Source: Lysobacteraceae bacterium NML95-0200
Lineage (GTDB): Bacteria > Pseudomonadota > Gammaproteobacteria > Xanthomonadales > Xanthomonadaceae
Direction of reading: 5' to 3'
NCBI GenBank assembly: GCA_002798255.1
Contig: NWQQ01000020.1
Span: forward strand, 62,001-126,000
Length of the DNA stretch: 64,000 nucleotides
Within the stretch, counting starts at the first letter, position 1. Every line of letters begins with the position of its first letter. Under the pieces are notes generated by a model that was not told where the DNA came from, did no database searches, and worked only from the letters and a program-made list of their open reading frames with translations. This document shows positions 26,152 through 34,500 of this stretch, one piece after another. The position numbers and the translations under genes are program-made.

Positions 26152-29100
26152 ATGTTCAGACATCTCATCGAAACCGCAGTACGCCTGCGCTGGGCGGTGG
26201 TTTTTGCCGCCGCCATTACCGCAGCCTATGGCTTGTTTCAGCTTGGCAGATTGCCGATCGACGCAGTGCCGGATATCACCAATCGGCAAGTACAGATCAA
26301 TACCATCGCACCCGCGCTTGCGCCAGACCAAATAGAGCGGCAGGTAACCTACCCGCTTGAAACGGCGCTGGCCGGCATCCCTGGCCTGACCGGCACCCGT
26401 TCGCTTTCGCGCAATGGGTTCTCGCAGATCACCGCCGTCTTTACCGATCAAACTGATATTTATTCCGCACGTCAGCACGTGGCCGAACGTATGCGGGAGG
26501 TGCAGGACGACCTGCCCGACGGCGTGTCCCCTGTGATGTCACCGGTCACCACCGGGCTTGGCGAAGTGCTGATGTGGACGGTAGATTTCATCCCCTACAA
26601 CCCAAAAAATGCCAGCAAGCCGGATATGCCCGGATGGCAGTCTGGCGAGGTTTATCTCACGCCGGAGGGGGAGCGTCTTGCAACAGCAAAGGCACGCGCC
26701 ACTTACCTGCGCACGGTACAGGACTGGATCATCGCGCCCCAGATGCGCCAAACACCCGGGCTGGCCGGGGTCGATACGATTGGCGGCTATGTCAAGGAAT
26801 ACGCCGTTCGCCCCAATAGCGAACAACTGGCCGCCTACGGTCTTGGCCTGGGTGATTTGGTACGGGCAATTGAGCGCGCCAATGTCCAGGCTGGTGCAGG
26901 CTTTGTCCAACGTGCCGGCGAAGGCTGGGTTGTCCGGGGCGATGCCCAGGTACAGACGGCTGAAGATCTTGCGCAAATGCCAGTGGCCAAGCGTGGCGAA
27001 GCGGTGATTCGTGTTGCCGATGTCGCCAGGGTCGAACCGGGACAAGCGCCACGACTGGGCGCAGCGACTCGAGATGGGCATGAAGTGGTTCTTGGAACGG
27101 CATTGATGATTGCCGGCGGCAACAGCCGCACGGTAGCGCAGGCAGCAGTGGCGCGGCTGGCCGAAATCAATCGCACTTTGCCCCCCGGCATCACTGCCAA
27201 GCCTATGTTGGATCGCAGCATGCTGGTCAATGCCACGATAAAAACAGTCGCCAAGAATCTCGCTGAAGGCGCGCTGCTGGTCATCGCGGTGCTGTTCCTG
27301 ATGCTCGGCAACATCCGTGCTGCGGCAATCACGGCGCTGGTGATTCCGCTGTCGTTCCTGTTTGCAGTGATAGGCATGAACCGCTTCGGCATCAGCGGCA
27401 ACCTGATGAGCCTTGGCGCGCTGGATTTCGGCATCTTGGTCGATGGCGCTGTGGTCGTAATCGAGGCAACACTGCTGATGCTTGGACAGAAACAGGCCGA
27501 GCTGGGACGCAAACTTTCTGCTGATGAACGTTTGGCAATCGCAAGCCAGGCCGCACAAAAAATGGTGCGACCCGCTGCATTCGGGCAACTCATCATTCTG
27601 CTGGTGTTTGCTCCGCTTCTTGCATTGGAAGGTGTCGAGGGCAAAACATTTCAACCGATGGCTGCCACCCTCATGATCGCACTGGTCGGCGCGTTCATTT
27701 TTTCCTTCACTTTGGTGCCCGCCATGGCAGCCTTGTTTGTGCGTCCGCCCAAACTGGAAGCTGCACATGCATTGCCATCGGAAAAAACACAGCGGCGCGA
27801 TGATGAACATGAAACCCGCATCATGCGTCTTGCGCGTAGCAAGGCCGAACCACTCATCCGGGCGGCGGTTGCGCACCCTCGCATGATTTTGTCTGGTGCA
27901 GTCCTCATGCTTGCCGTTGGCCTTGGCACATTCGTTTCGCTGGGACGAGCGTTCATGCCAACCCTCGATGAGGGCAGCCTGGCGATGCAGGCGCTGAGAA
28001 TCCCATCCACATCGCTGGAGCAATCATTGGCGATGCAGATGAGCCTGGAGAAAGCCATTGCCAATGAACCTGAAGTGGAAACCGTTTTCTCCCGAACCGG
28101 CACCGCAGAAGCTGCCATCGACCCGATGCCGCCCAATATCTCGGACAGCGTAATTGTGCTCAAATCAAAATCCGAATGGCCAAACCCCGGCTTGGGCAAA
28201 GAGGCGCTGATTAACCGGTTCGAGGGCATCGTTGGCCAGCATATCGGCAACGCCTTCGAATTCAGCCAGCCAATTGAATTGCGTTTCAACGAGCTGATTT
28301 CCGGTGTTCGTACGGACTTGGCCGTGATGGTATTCGGTGACGACTTTGGCATCCTGCAACCGATTGCCGAGCAAATTTCGCTCAAGCTGCGGCACATTGA
28401 TGGCGCGGCAGATGTACGCGTGGAGCAGGTATCGGGTTTGCCGATGCTTACTGTGCGGATCGATCACGCCGCTGCGGCACAGTATGGCTTGAGTGCGGCG
28501 GATGTCAGCGAAGCACTAAGCACCGGCATTGGGGGGACTGCTGCGGGCAAGATTTTCGAGGGTGATCGCCGTTTCGAGGTTGTGGTTCGGCTTGATGAAG
28601 AGACCAGGAATGATCCCGCTGAACTTGCGGCGCTGCCCGTGCTGACACCCGATGCCACAACCGTGCCGCTGTCCTTGATCGCCAGTATCGAGGTCAGCGA
28701 AGGCCCCAACCAAATTAGCCGGAACAATGGCAGCCGTCGTATCGTGGTTCAGGCCAATGTCCGTGGCCGCGACTTGGGGGGATTCGTCAAAGAAGCACAG
28801 GCAGCGGTAGCCGATATCGCCCTGCCCAGCGGGGTTTATCTCAATTGGGGCGGGCAATTCGAAAATCTGCAACGCGCCGAAGCTCGATTGGCACTACTGA
28901 TTCCACTGGTATTCCTGATGATCGGCGTGCTGCTCTACATCGCGCTTGGCAGTATCCGTGAGGCAGCTCTGGTCTTTGTCTGCGTACCGCTGGCTCTGAT
29001 CGGCGGCGTATTCGCGCTATGGTTGCGTGGCATGCCGTTCTCGGTTTCTGCCGCTGTTGGCTTCATCGCTGTTTCCGGCGTCGCAACGCTCAATGGCCTG

Positions 29101-29409
29101 GTGCTGATGCAGGCCATCGGCGAGCGTCTGCGCGCCGGAGATATGCCTCTGGAAGCCGCCACAGCCGGTGCATCCGCTCGCCTGCGCGCTGTATTTACCA
29201 CAGCCCTGGTCGCCATCGCCGGCTTCATTCCGATGGCCATTGCCACAGGTTCCGGCGCCGAAGTGCAAAAACCGCTGGCAACCGTGGTCATCGGCGGGCT
29301 GATTACGGCAACCGTGCTGACTTTGCTGGTCTTGCCTGCCTTCGCAGCATTTGCTGCCGTGAAACATCAAGCCAAACTGCGCACAACAGGAGAGGCTCGC
29401 CCATGCTGA
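26152..29409 (+). CDS. czcA: CzcA-like heavy-metal efflux RND pump
   Basis: A 1085-residue inner-membrane proton antiporter of the HME-RND group. The ATG at 26152 has GAGGA seven bases upstream and is preferred to an earlier ATG at 26131 inside czcB. N-terminal residues MFRHLIETAVRLRW and the porter segment PDITNRQVQINTIAPALAPD are typical. The fourth helix has D425, D431 and E438 (LDFGILVDGAVVVIE), the spacing that CzcA uses for proton relay, favouring Zn/Co/Cd over Cu/Ag. The end of helix 12 is intact, and a terminator follows. Confidence 0.92.
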   Translation: MFRHLIETAVRLRWAVVFAAAITAAYGLFQLGRLPIDAVPDITNRQVQINTIAPALAPDQIERQVTYPLETALAGIPGLTGTRSLSRNGFSQITAVFTDQTDIYSARQHVAERMREVQDDLPDGVSPVMSPVTTGLGEVLMWTVDFIPYNPKNASKPDMPGWQSGEVYLTPEGERLATAKARATYLRTVQDWIIAPQMRQTPGLAGVDTIGGYVKEYAVRPNSEQLAAYGLGLGDLVRAIERANVQAGAGFVQRAGEGWVVRGDAQVQTAEDLAQMPVAKRGEAVIRVADVARVEPGQAPRLGAATRDGHEVVLGTALMIAGGNSRTVAQAAVARLAEINRTLPPGITAKPMLDRSMLVNATIKTVAKNLAEGALLVIAVLFLMLGNIRAAAITALVIPLSFLFAVIGMNRFGISGNLMSLGALDFGILVDGAVVVIEATLLMLGQKQAELGRKLSADERLAIASQAAQKMVRPAAFGQLIILLVFAPLLALEGVEGKTFQPMAATLMIALVGAFIFSFTLVPAMAALFVRPPKLEAAHALPSEKTQRRDDEHETRIMRLARSKAEPLIRAAVAHPRMILSGAVLMLAVGLGTFVSLGRAFMPTLDEGSLAMQALRIPSTSLEQSLAMQMSLEKAIANEPEVETVFSRTGTAEAAIDPMPPNISDSVIVLKSKSEWPNPGLGKEALINRFEGIVGQHIGNAFEFSQPIELRFNELISGVRTDLAVMVFGDDFGILQPIAEQISLKLRHIDGAADVRVEQVSGLPMLTVRIDHAAAAQYGLSAADVSEALSTGIGGTAAGKIFEGDRRFEVVVRLDEETRNDPAELAALPVLTPDATTVPLSLIASIEVSEGPNQISRNNGSRRIVVQANVRGRDLGGFVKEAQAAVADIALPSGVYLNWGGQFENLQRAEARLALLIPLVFLMIGVLLYIALGSIREAALVFVCVPLALIGGVFALWLRGMPFSVSAAVGFIAVSGVATLNGLVLMQAIGERLRAGDMPLEAATAGASARLRAVFTTALVAIAGFIPMAIATGSGAEVQKPLATVVIGGLITATVLTLLVLPAFAAFAAVKHQAKLRTTGEARPC

Positions 29410-29444
29410 TGGCAAAGCGAAATTGTCGAATGCCCACAACAAAC

Positions 29445-29469
29445 GCGCGGCTCAAAGCCGCGCTTTTTT
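29445..29469 (+). terminator. Terminator of the czcCBA operon
   Basis: An 8-bp stem, GCGCGGCT with AGCCGCGC, over a CAA loop followed by six Ts. Confidence 0.85.
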
Positions 29470-29502
29470 ATCCAAAAAACACAACACTTGTTGCTTGTTT
29501 GC

Positions 29503-30102
29503 TTATGAGCGGTTGCGGAACCGTCCGCCGCGAACTATCAGTACCATCAAAATCCACAGCAATACTGCCAGACGCAGCGCCAGCGCCCCGCCGGTGAATG
29601 CCGGCGCCAGCAGTGCCAACGCCGGTATCGCCAGCCATAACAGCGCCATCCAAAGCCGACCTCTGCCCGGCAAGGTGCGTGCCAGCATCGCACAGCCTGC
29701 CATCAGCCATAGACATAGCCACCACAGCATCCCGGCCAGGACATGCAGGCGGTTCGCGTCCTCGTCTGCCGGGCGTGCCGCATCAAACGGCAGCACTCCC
29801 TGCAGCGCAAACGCCAATGCCGCCAGCAGAGCCATTTGCCAGGCCAGCCGCAGTCCCAAACCACTGCCTTCGGGCAAGCGGTCGCGGGTGCGGTGCGCAT
29901 GCCAGGCCATGCCCAGCCCCGGCCACAGAAATAGCGGGATGCCCAGCCACGGCGCATGCGCGGCAAGCTGCGAGAGCGAATGCCGCAGGTGTGAGTATTC
30001 TGGCCATGCCAGCGTCGCCCAGGCCACCACCACAAGCGGCGGCAACCAGGTCAATACCATCCACCTGCTCGCTGCCTTGCAAACCGCGCTGTCTGACACC
30101 AT
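29503..30102 (-). CDS. DUF998-like integral membrane protein
   Basis: A 199-residue very hydrophobic protein with about six transmembrane segments (for example VLTWLPPLVVVAWATLA, GMLWWLCLWLMAGCAMLA and LALRLAVLLWILMVLIV). The segment WPEYSHLRHSLSQLAAHAPW resembles the early loop of DUF998 proteins. Function unknown. Translation may start at 30102 or at the ATG at 30060 (MVLTWLPPL); neither has a good ribosome site. It is divergent from cnoX, 31 bases apart. Confidence 0.7.
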   Translation of the reverse strand: MVSDSAVCKAASRWMVLTWLPPLVVVAWATLAWPEYSHLRHSLSQLAAHAPWLGIPLFLWPGLGMAWHAHRTRDRLPEGSGLGLRLAWQMALLAALAFALQGVLPFDAARPADEDANRLHVLAGMLWWLCLWLMAGCAMLARTLPGRGRLWMALLWLAIPALALLAPAFTGGALALRLAVLLWILMVLIVRGGRFRNRS

Positions 30103-30133
30103 CTACACATCCATCAACCCATCCAAGGCCACC

Positions 30134-31000
30134 ATGATGACCGATTCCAGCAATAACCCCCATGTTTTTGATGCCGCAGCCGCCAGTTTCGAGGCCGATG
30201 TCATCCGCGCATCCGTTGACACCCCGGTACTGGTGGATTTTTGGGCGACCTGGTGTGGCCCGTGCAAAACCTTGGGGCCGGTACTGGAAAAACTCGCCGC
30301 CGAGTACAACGGCGCCTTCCGGCTTGCCAAGGTGGATGTCGATGCCGAGCAGCAACTGGCTGCGGTTTTTCAAATCCGTTCGGTGCCGACGGTGATGCTG
30401 GTCAAGGGTGGACAACTGGTGGACGGCTTCCCCGGCGCCCTGCCCGAAGGCGAGCTGCGCAAGTTTTTGGCAAGCCATGGCATCGAGCCACTGGCAGGCG
30501 AGGAAAGCGCCGAAGCCGCGCCGCTTGACCCGCATCAGCAAGTCATCCGCCTGCGCAAGCTGGTCGAAGAAGAGGCCGACAAGGCCGAGCACCGTCTGGA
30601 TTTGGCGCTTGCCCTGCTCGCCACCGGCGCTGCCAGCGAGGCCGAACAGTTACTGGACGGACTGCCCGCCAATCTCGCCACCGACGAGCGCACCGTCAAG
30701 GCGCGCGCCCGGCTTGGCTTTGCTGCCCTGCTAAAGGACGCGCCACCGCGTGAAGTGCTGCAAGCGGCCATCGCCGCCAACCCCGATGACCTCACCGCCC
30801 TGCATCTTCTGGGCGTGCATGAAATCGTCAGCGGCGATGCCGAGCAGGGCTTGCAAGCCTTCATGACCATGCTGCGCCAGGACCGGCAATTCAACGACGG
30901 CCTGCCGCGCCGCGCCCTGATTGATGCCTTCAACATCCTGGACGACGCGGCGCTGGTCTCCAAATACCGCCGGCAGATGTCCTCGATTCTGCTGGCCTGA
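30134..31000 (+). CDS. cnoX: Thioredoxin-TPR co-chaperone (CnoX/YbbN)
   Basis: A 288-residue protein with an N-terminal thioredoxin domain (about 10-115) carrying WCGPC at 40-44 and the cis-proline region SVPTVML. A C-terminal TPR-like helical half follows (HQQVIRLRKLVEEEADKAEH onward). This is the CnoX/YbbN layout; the family protects proteins under oxidative stress and hands clients to GroEL and DnaK. Both active-site cysteines are kept here, unlike E. coli YbbN. AAGG lies six bases ahead of ATG 30134. Confidence 0.9.
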   Translation: MMTDSSNNPHVFDAAAASFEADVIRASVDTPVLVDFWATWCGPCKTLGPVLEKLAAEYNGAFRLAKVDVDAEQQLAAVFQIRSVPTVMLVKGGQLVDGFPGALPEGELRKFLASHGIEPLAGEESAEAAPLDPHQQVIRLRKLVEEEADKAEHRLDLALALLATGAASEAEQLLDGLPANLATDERTVKARARLGFAALLKDAPPREVLQAAIAANPDDLTALHLLGVHEIVSGDAEQGLQAFMTMLRQDRQFNDGLPRRALIDAFNILDDAALVSKYRRQMSSILLA

Positions 31001-31058
31001 AGTTTTTTCAAACAAATGCGTGCGCTAGGCACATTGTGCCGCTATACTGCGCACCCGC

Positions 31059-31145
31059 GCCGGAGTGGCGGAATTGGTAGACGCAGCGGATTCAAAATCC
31101 GCCGCCCTTAAAAGCGTGTGGGTTCGAGTCCCACCCCCGGCACCA
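31059..31145 (+). tRNA. tRNA-Leu(CAA)
   Basis: An 87-base tRNA with encoded CCA. The anticodon stem GCGGA/TCCGC closes the loop TTCAAAA, giving anticodon CAA. A long variable arm and GGTTCGAGTCCC T-arm are present. The acceptor stem GCCGGAG pairs with CCCCGGC with an A6/C67 mismatch. A -10-like TATACT at 31043-31048 and a GC-rich discriminator precede it. The 3' flank carries an integrase remnant, so its 3' end has served as an attachment site. Confidence 0.95.
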
Positions 31146-31195
31146 CAAGGACGTTTCAAGGGGGGTTCCTGAATAAGCCAAAACCTCCTAAAAAG

Positions 31196-31216
31196 CCCGC
31201 CACGTGCGGGTTTTTT
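31196..31216 (+). terminator. Terminator after tRNA-Leu
   Basis: A CCCGC/GCGGG stem with loop CACGT, extended by A-T pairs and followed by six Ts. Confidence 0.8.
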
Positions 31217-31313
31217 CGTTTCTGAATGCTTCAAAGGGATTCTCTCAATCCCGACCAGTGTGGGGGTATCGAAAAAGTCATGCCACTATGTGCCCAAAAA
31301 GAGGGGTACGGGT

Positions 31314-31424
31314 ATGGCAAAGGAAACCGGCAAACTGCAAGCAGTCGCTCTCAAGCATTTACCCACAGGCAAACACGCCGACGGTGGCGGCACGTTCCTG
31401 CATGTGCAGAAGACAGGTGCACGG
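31314..31424 (+). pseudogene. Truncated tyrosine integrase (N-terminal remnant)
   Basis: From ATG 31314 (GAGGGG upstream) the frame reads about 37 residues ending GKHADGGGTFLHVQKTGAR. This matches the N-terminal DUF4102 start of P4-type integrases, where A(D/Y)GGGLYL is followed by V and a GSR turn. Homology stops abruptly near 31424, where the sequence becomes the reverse complement of the pncC 3' region. The other 350 or so residues, including the catalytic domain, are gone. Its position 170 bases downstream of tRNA-Leu is where such integrases normally sit. Confidence 0.72.
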
Positions 31425-31861
31425 CATCGCGGTCGCCGTCGAACTGGAATAGCCGGGTGCGGGCATAGTCGCCACGACGTTTCCAGCCAAACCAGACGGT
31501 ACCGACCGGTTTGTCCGGGGCGCCGCCGCCCGGGCCTGCGATGCCGGTGACGGCCACGGCCATGCTGGCGCCAGAATGCACCAGAGCGCCGGCAACCATC
31601 TCCGCCACGCATTCGCGGCTGACCGCGCCGTGTTTTTCCAGGGTTTCCGGGCGCACGCCGAGCAGTGCCTGTTTGGCCTCATAACTGTAGGCGACCATGC
31701 CGTAGTCGAACCATTCGGATGCGTCGCTGATGCCGGTGGCGGCTTTGGCAATCCAGCCGCCGGTACAGCTTTCGGCAGTGACCAGCATCAGGTGCTGGCG
31801 AGGCAGTGCCACGCCAGTTTGGGGGGAGCTGTTCAAGCTGGCTGTCGGTGGGGATATTCAT
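31351..31861 (-). pseudogene. pncC: Nicotinamide-nucleotide amidase PncC, frameshifted and 3'-truncated
   Basis: PncC deamidates NMN to NaMN in pyridine-nucleotide recycling. The body is well kept: TAESCTGGWIAKA, EAKQALLGVRPETLEKHGAV, VTGIAGPGGGAPDKPVGTVW. Two defects are visible. The natural ATG at 31861 (MNIPTDSQLEQL) is one base out of frame with the body; removing one G from the run of six at 31821-31826 restores LEQLPQTGVALPRQH. After GDRDAV the last helix (about 20 residues in the family) is replaced by a tail read from the integrase remnant. A TTG at 31836 could still start the body. It follows yggX by 13 bases. Confidence 0.75.
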
Positions 31862-31874
31862 CGGGTAACGACAT

Positions 31875-32144
31875 CTAGCCTTCCGGGGTGTAGCCGGCCG
31901 GTTTCTCAGCGCCTTCGCCAAACAGGAATTTGTCCATTTCTTTTTCCAAAAAGGCGCGGTGTTCGGGGTTCATCGGTGAGAGCCGGTTTTCGTTGATGAG
32001 CATGGTTTGGTGCGCAAGCCAGGCGGCCCATGCGGTCTTGCCGATATTGGCGAATACGCGCTTACCCATTTCGCCCGGCCAGGGGATGAAGTCCAGCCCT
32101 TCGGTTTGACGCTGCTCGCGTTGGCAAAAAACGGTTCGGCTCAT
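31875..32144 (-). CDS. yggX: Fe(II)-trafficking/oxidative damage protection protein
   Basis: An 89-residue YggX protein with the family signatures [30 protein letters not shown], then [18 protein letters not shown] and a C-terminal FLFGEG. It protects Fe-S clusters and is commonly found next to mutY. Its start overlaps the mutY stop by 4 bases. Confidence 0.95.
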   Translation of the reverse strand: MSRTVFCQREQRQTEGLDFIPWPGEMGKRVFANIGKTAWAAWLAHQTMLINENRLSPMNPEHRAFLEKEMDKFLFGEGAEKPAGYTPEG

Positions 32145-33223
32145 GCTTGGGGTTCCTGTTCTATCAGTTTACGCACTGGGGCGGGGATGCCAAGTGTGAT
32201 GAGTTCTTCGCGGCTTGCCCAGCGCAGGCTGTTATTGTCGCCTACGCCCGGATGTGCGGCGAGTGCTTGCAATAAAAGCGGCTGGATTTGCAGCCGGAAA
32301 TGGGTGAATACATGCAAGATGGCGGGGAGTGGTGTCATCGTGATGTTATCGGGCAGGCGGGCGTATTGTCGGGCGATATTGATGAGTGTGGTGCTATCGC
32401 TGGCTTCGGGCAGTGACCAGAGTGAGGGCCAGACTCCGGTCGGTGGGCGGCGCAGCAGCAGGCTGCGGCCTGCGGCATCGCGCAGCCAGAGCATCTGCGT
32501 TTGCCGGACGGGAATGGTTTTTTTCGGGCGTGGCGCAGGCAGGCTGGCCGTGCGGCCGGTGTTTTTTGCAACGCAAATATCGGCAAACGGGCAGTGCAGG
32601 CAATGTGGGCGGCTGCGGCTGCACAGGGTGGCGCCCAGGTCCATCTGCGCCTGGGTATAGTAGGCCATGCGCTCTGGCGTTGCTGGCAGCGAGGCCCAGG
32701 CCAGTTGCCAGAGTTGCTTTTCAACTGCGGGCGATCCCGGCCAGCCCTCCACACCGTGCAGACGACTCAAAACCCGTTTCACATTGCCGTCAAGAATCGG
32801 GTAGGGCGCATTCCAGGCCTGCGCCAGAATCGCGCCAGCGGTGCTTGGGCCAATGCCGGGCAGGGCGAGCAGGGCATCGAAGTCTTGCGGCAACTGGCCG
32901 CCATGTTGCGCCACGCATTGCTTCGCTGCCGTATGCAGGTTGCGGGCGCGGCTGTAATAGCCTAGCCCCGACCAGAGTGAGAGCACCTGGTCGGGATGTG
33001 CTGCGGCCAGGCTCGGCAAATCGGGCAGGGCGGAGACAAAACGCTGGAAATACGGGATGACGGTTGCCACTTGTGTTTGCTGCAACATGATTTCCGACAG
33101 CCAGACCCGGTAAGGTGTGCGCGGCTGCATCCATGGCAGGTCATGGCGGCCATGCTGCTCGAACCAGGCAATCAGGCGTTCGGCAAATACCCGGCAGATA
33201 TGTTCGCTGTGGCCTTGCTTCAT
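32141..33223 (-). CDS. mutY: Adenine DNA glycosylase
   Basis: A 360-residue enzyme removing adenine opposite 8-oxoguanine. E44 in [11 protein letters not shown] and D145 in LDGNVKRVL are the catalytic pair. The helix-hairpin-helix is [13 protein letters not shown], and the Fe-S cluster ligands are C201, C208, C211 and C217. The C-terminal Nudix-like 8-oxoG recognition domain is present ([20 protein letters not shown], then [11 protein letters not shown]). It overlaps yggX and the AsmA-like gene by 4 bases each. Confidence 0.96.
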   Translation of the reverse strand: MKQGHSEHICRVFAERLIAWFEQHGRHDLPWMQPRTPYRVWLSEIMLQQTQVATVIPYFQRFVSALPDLPSLAAAHPDQVLSLWSGLGYYSRARNLHTAAKQCVAQHGGQLPQDFDALLALPGIGPSTAGAILAQAWNAPYPILDGNVKRVLSRLHGVEGWPGSPAVEKQLWQLAWASLPATPERMAYYTQAQMDLGATLCSRSRPHCLHCPFADICVAKNTGRTASLPAPRPKKTIPVRQTQMLWLRDAAGRSLLLRRPPTGVWPSLWSLPEASDSTTLINIARQYARLPDNITMTPLPAILHVFTHFRLQIQPLLLQALAAHPGVGDNNSLRWASREELITLGIPAPVRKLIEQEPQA

Positions 33224-34500
33224 GGCGACAGGCTGGGGTCTTCGATGCCGATTTCAACGCCTTCCAGTACGGCGCCTTCGACAATCAGGCGCGGCGTGCT
33301 GACTTTGCCCTGCAGTGGTGGCAGTGGTGAGCTGTGAGCGTCTTGCGCCAGCCAGGCCTGCATTTGCCGGATGCGCAGCCGCGCCTCTAGGTGGCTGTCA
33401 TCGCGGCGCAGCTGCAAGTCGAGCGGCGCGGAGAAATCGGCATCGCCCTGATAGCCGATGGCAAATGGCAGTGGTGAGCGTGAGGCGTGCAGCGGTGCGG
33501 GCAGGGCAGGCCATGACGAAGGCCAGTGGGGAAGTTCGCCCTGCAAGGCCAGGTGCAGGTTTTCATCCAGTGCCAAGCGGCCATAGGCGCTGAAATCGGG
33601 GATGGACGCCTGGCCGCGAATGGCGATGGCAAGCGGCTCGGCCGTGATGGTGCCCGATGCCCAGTGCAGCCGGCCGTAAGCGCCGAATGCCAGCGCCAGC
33701 GGAGCGCCGTCTTCGGGCAGATACTGCAGTGCCGTGGACAGCCGGGCGCGCTCAAGTATGAGATGCCCATCTTGCTGGTGCAGATGGGCGCGCAGCCGGA
33801 TACGCGCGGGCAGTCGCCAAGTTGCATCGGCAACCTCAAGCTGGCCGGAAACGCCAAGGCCGGTGGAGATGGCGGCTTTGCTAAGTGCCAGATTCAGGTC
33901 AAAGTCCAGGCGGGTGCTGCCGGTGAGGGAGCGGCCTTGCAAGGCGGCCTGCAAGGGCGCATCCGGTGCGAAATGCGGGATATCGGCTTGCAGGTTTTCC
34001 ACGCGCCAGCCCTCGCCCTGCACGCGTCCCTCGCGGATGCCAAGGCCGCGCAGCAGGGTCGGCAGGCGGGTTTCAGCCGCGCTGGCCGGGCGGCTTTGCT
34101 GCCAGCTTTGCAGGGCGGCCAAGTCAAGGCTTGGAGCATCGAGTTCAATGCGCTCGATGTCGAGCACTTGGCCGCGGCGTCTCAGGGTTTTCCACGGCAC
34201 GGCCAGATATACGCGGCGTGCCTGAAACAGGGGCTTGGCGCTGCCCGTGGCGCGGGCGCTGACATCGTCCAGGCTTATATAAGGCGTGGCGCCCAGGCCA
34301 TAGCGTGCAGAGGCGGCCTGGATTTCAAGGCCGGTGGCCGCCCCCAGTTGTTTCAGGGCAATATCGGCCAGTGTGGATGGCCGCAGCATCAGCAGCATGC
34401 CCGCCAACAGCAAGGCCAGCGGTATCAGTGCAAGCAGGATTGCGCGCCTGCGCCGACGTGCGGGCTTTGGGGTGTCAGCGGCTTGGGCCGATGGACTCAC
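33220..34500 (-). CDS. AsmA-like membrane-anchored protein
   Basis: A 426-residue protein with one N-terminal transmembrane segment (AILLALIPLALLLAGMLLML) after a basic tail, then a large periplasmic beta-rich region. Features such as LKQLGAATGLEIQAASARYG and repeated strand patterns fit the AsmA/lipid-transfer superfamily. Members act in outer-membrane or lipid homeostasis. It overlaps both mutY and ftsY by 4 bases, so it is transcribed with them. Family assignment rests on architecture more than on a sharp motif. Confidence 0.72.
   Translation of the reverse strand: MSPSAQAADTPKPARRRRRAILLALIPLALLLAGMLLMLRPSTLADIALKQLGAATGLEIQAASARYGLGATPYISLDDVSARATGSAKPLFQARRVYLAVPWKTLRRRGQVLDIERIELDAPSLDLAALQSWQQSRPASAAETRLPTLLRGLGIREGRVQGEGWRVENLQADIPHFAPDAPLQAALQGRSLTGSTRLDFDLNLALSKAAISTGLGVSGQLEVADATWRLPARIRLRAHLHQQDGHLILERARLSTALQYLPEDGAPLALAFGAYGRLHWASGTITAEPLAIAIRGQASIPDFSAYGRLALDENLHLALQGELPHWPSSWPALPAPLHASRSPLPFAIGYQGDADFSAPLDLQLRRDDSHLEARLRIRQMQAWLAQDAHSSPLPPLQGKVSTPRLIVEGAVLEGVEIGIEDPSLSP

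Noticed and set aside
26539-28023. Leftward 494-codon frame
   Set aside because: Antisense to czcA, which is an unambiguous RND pump.
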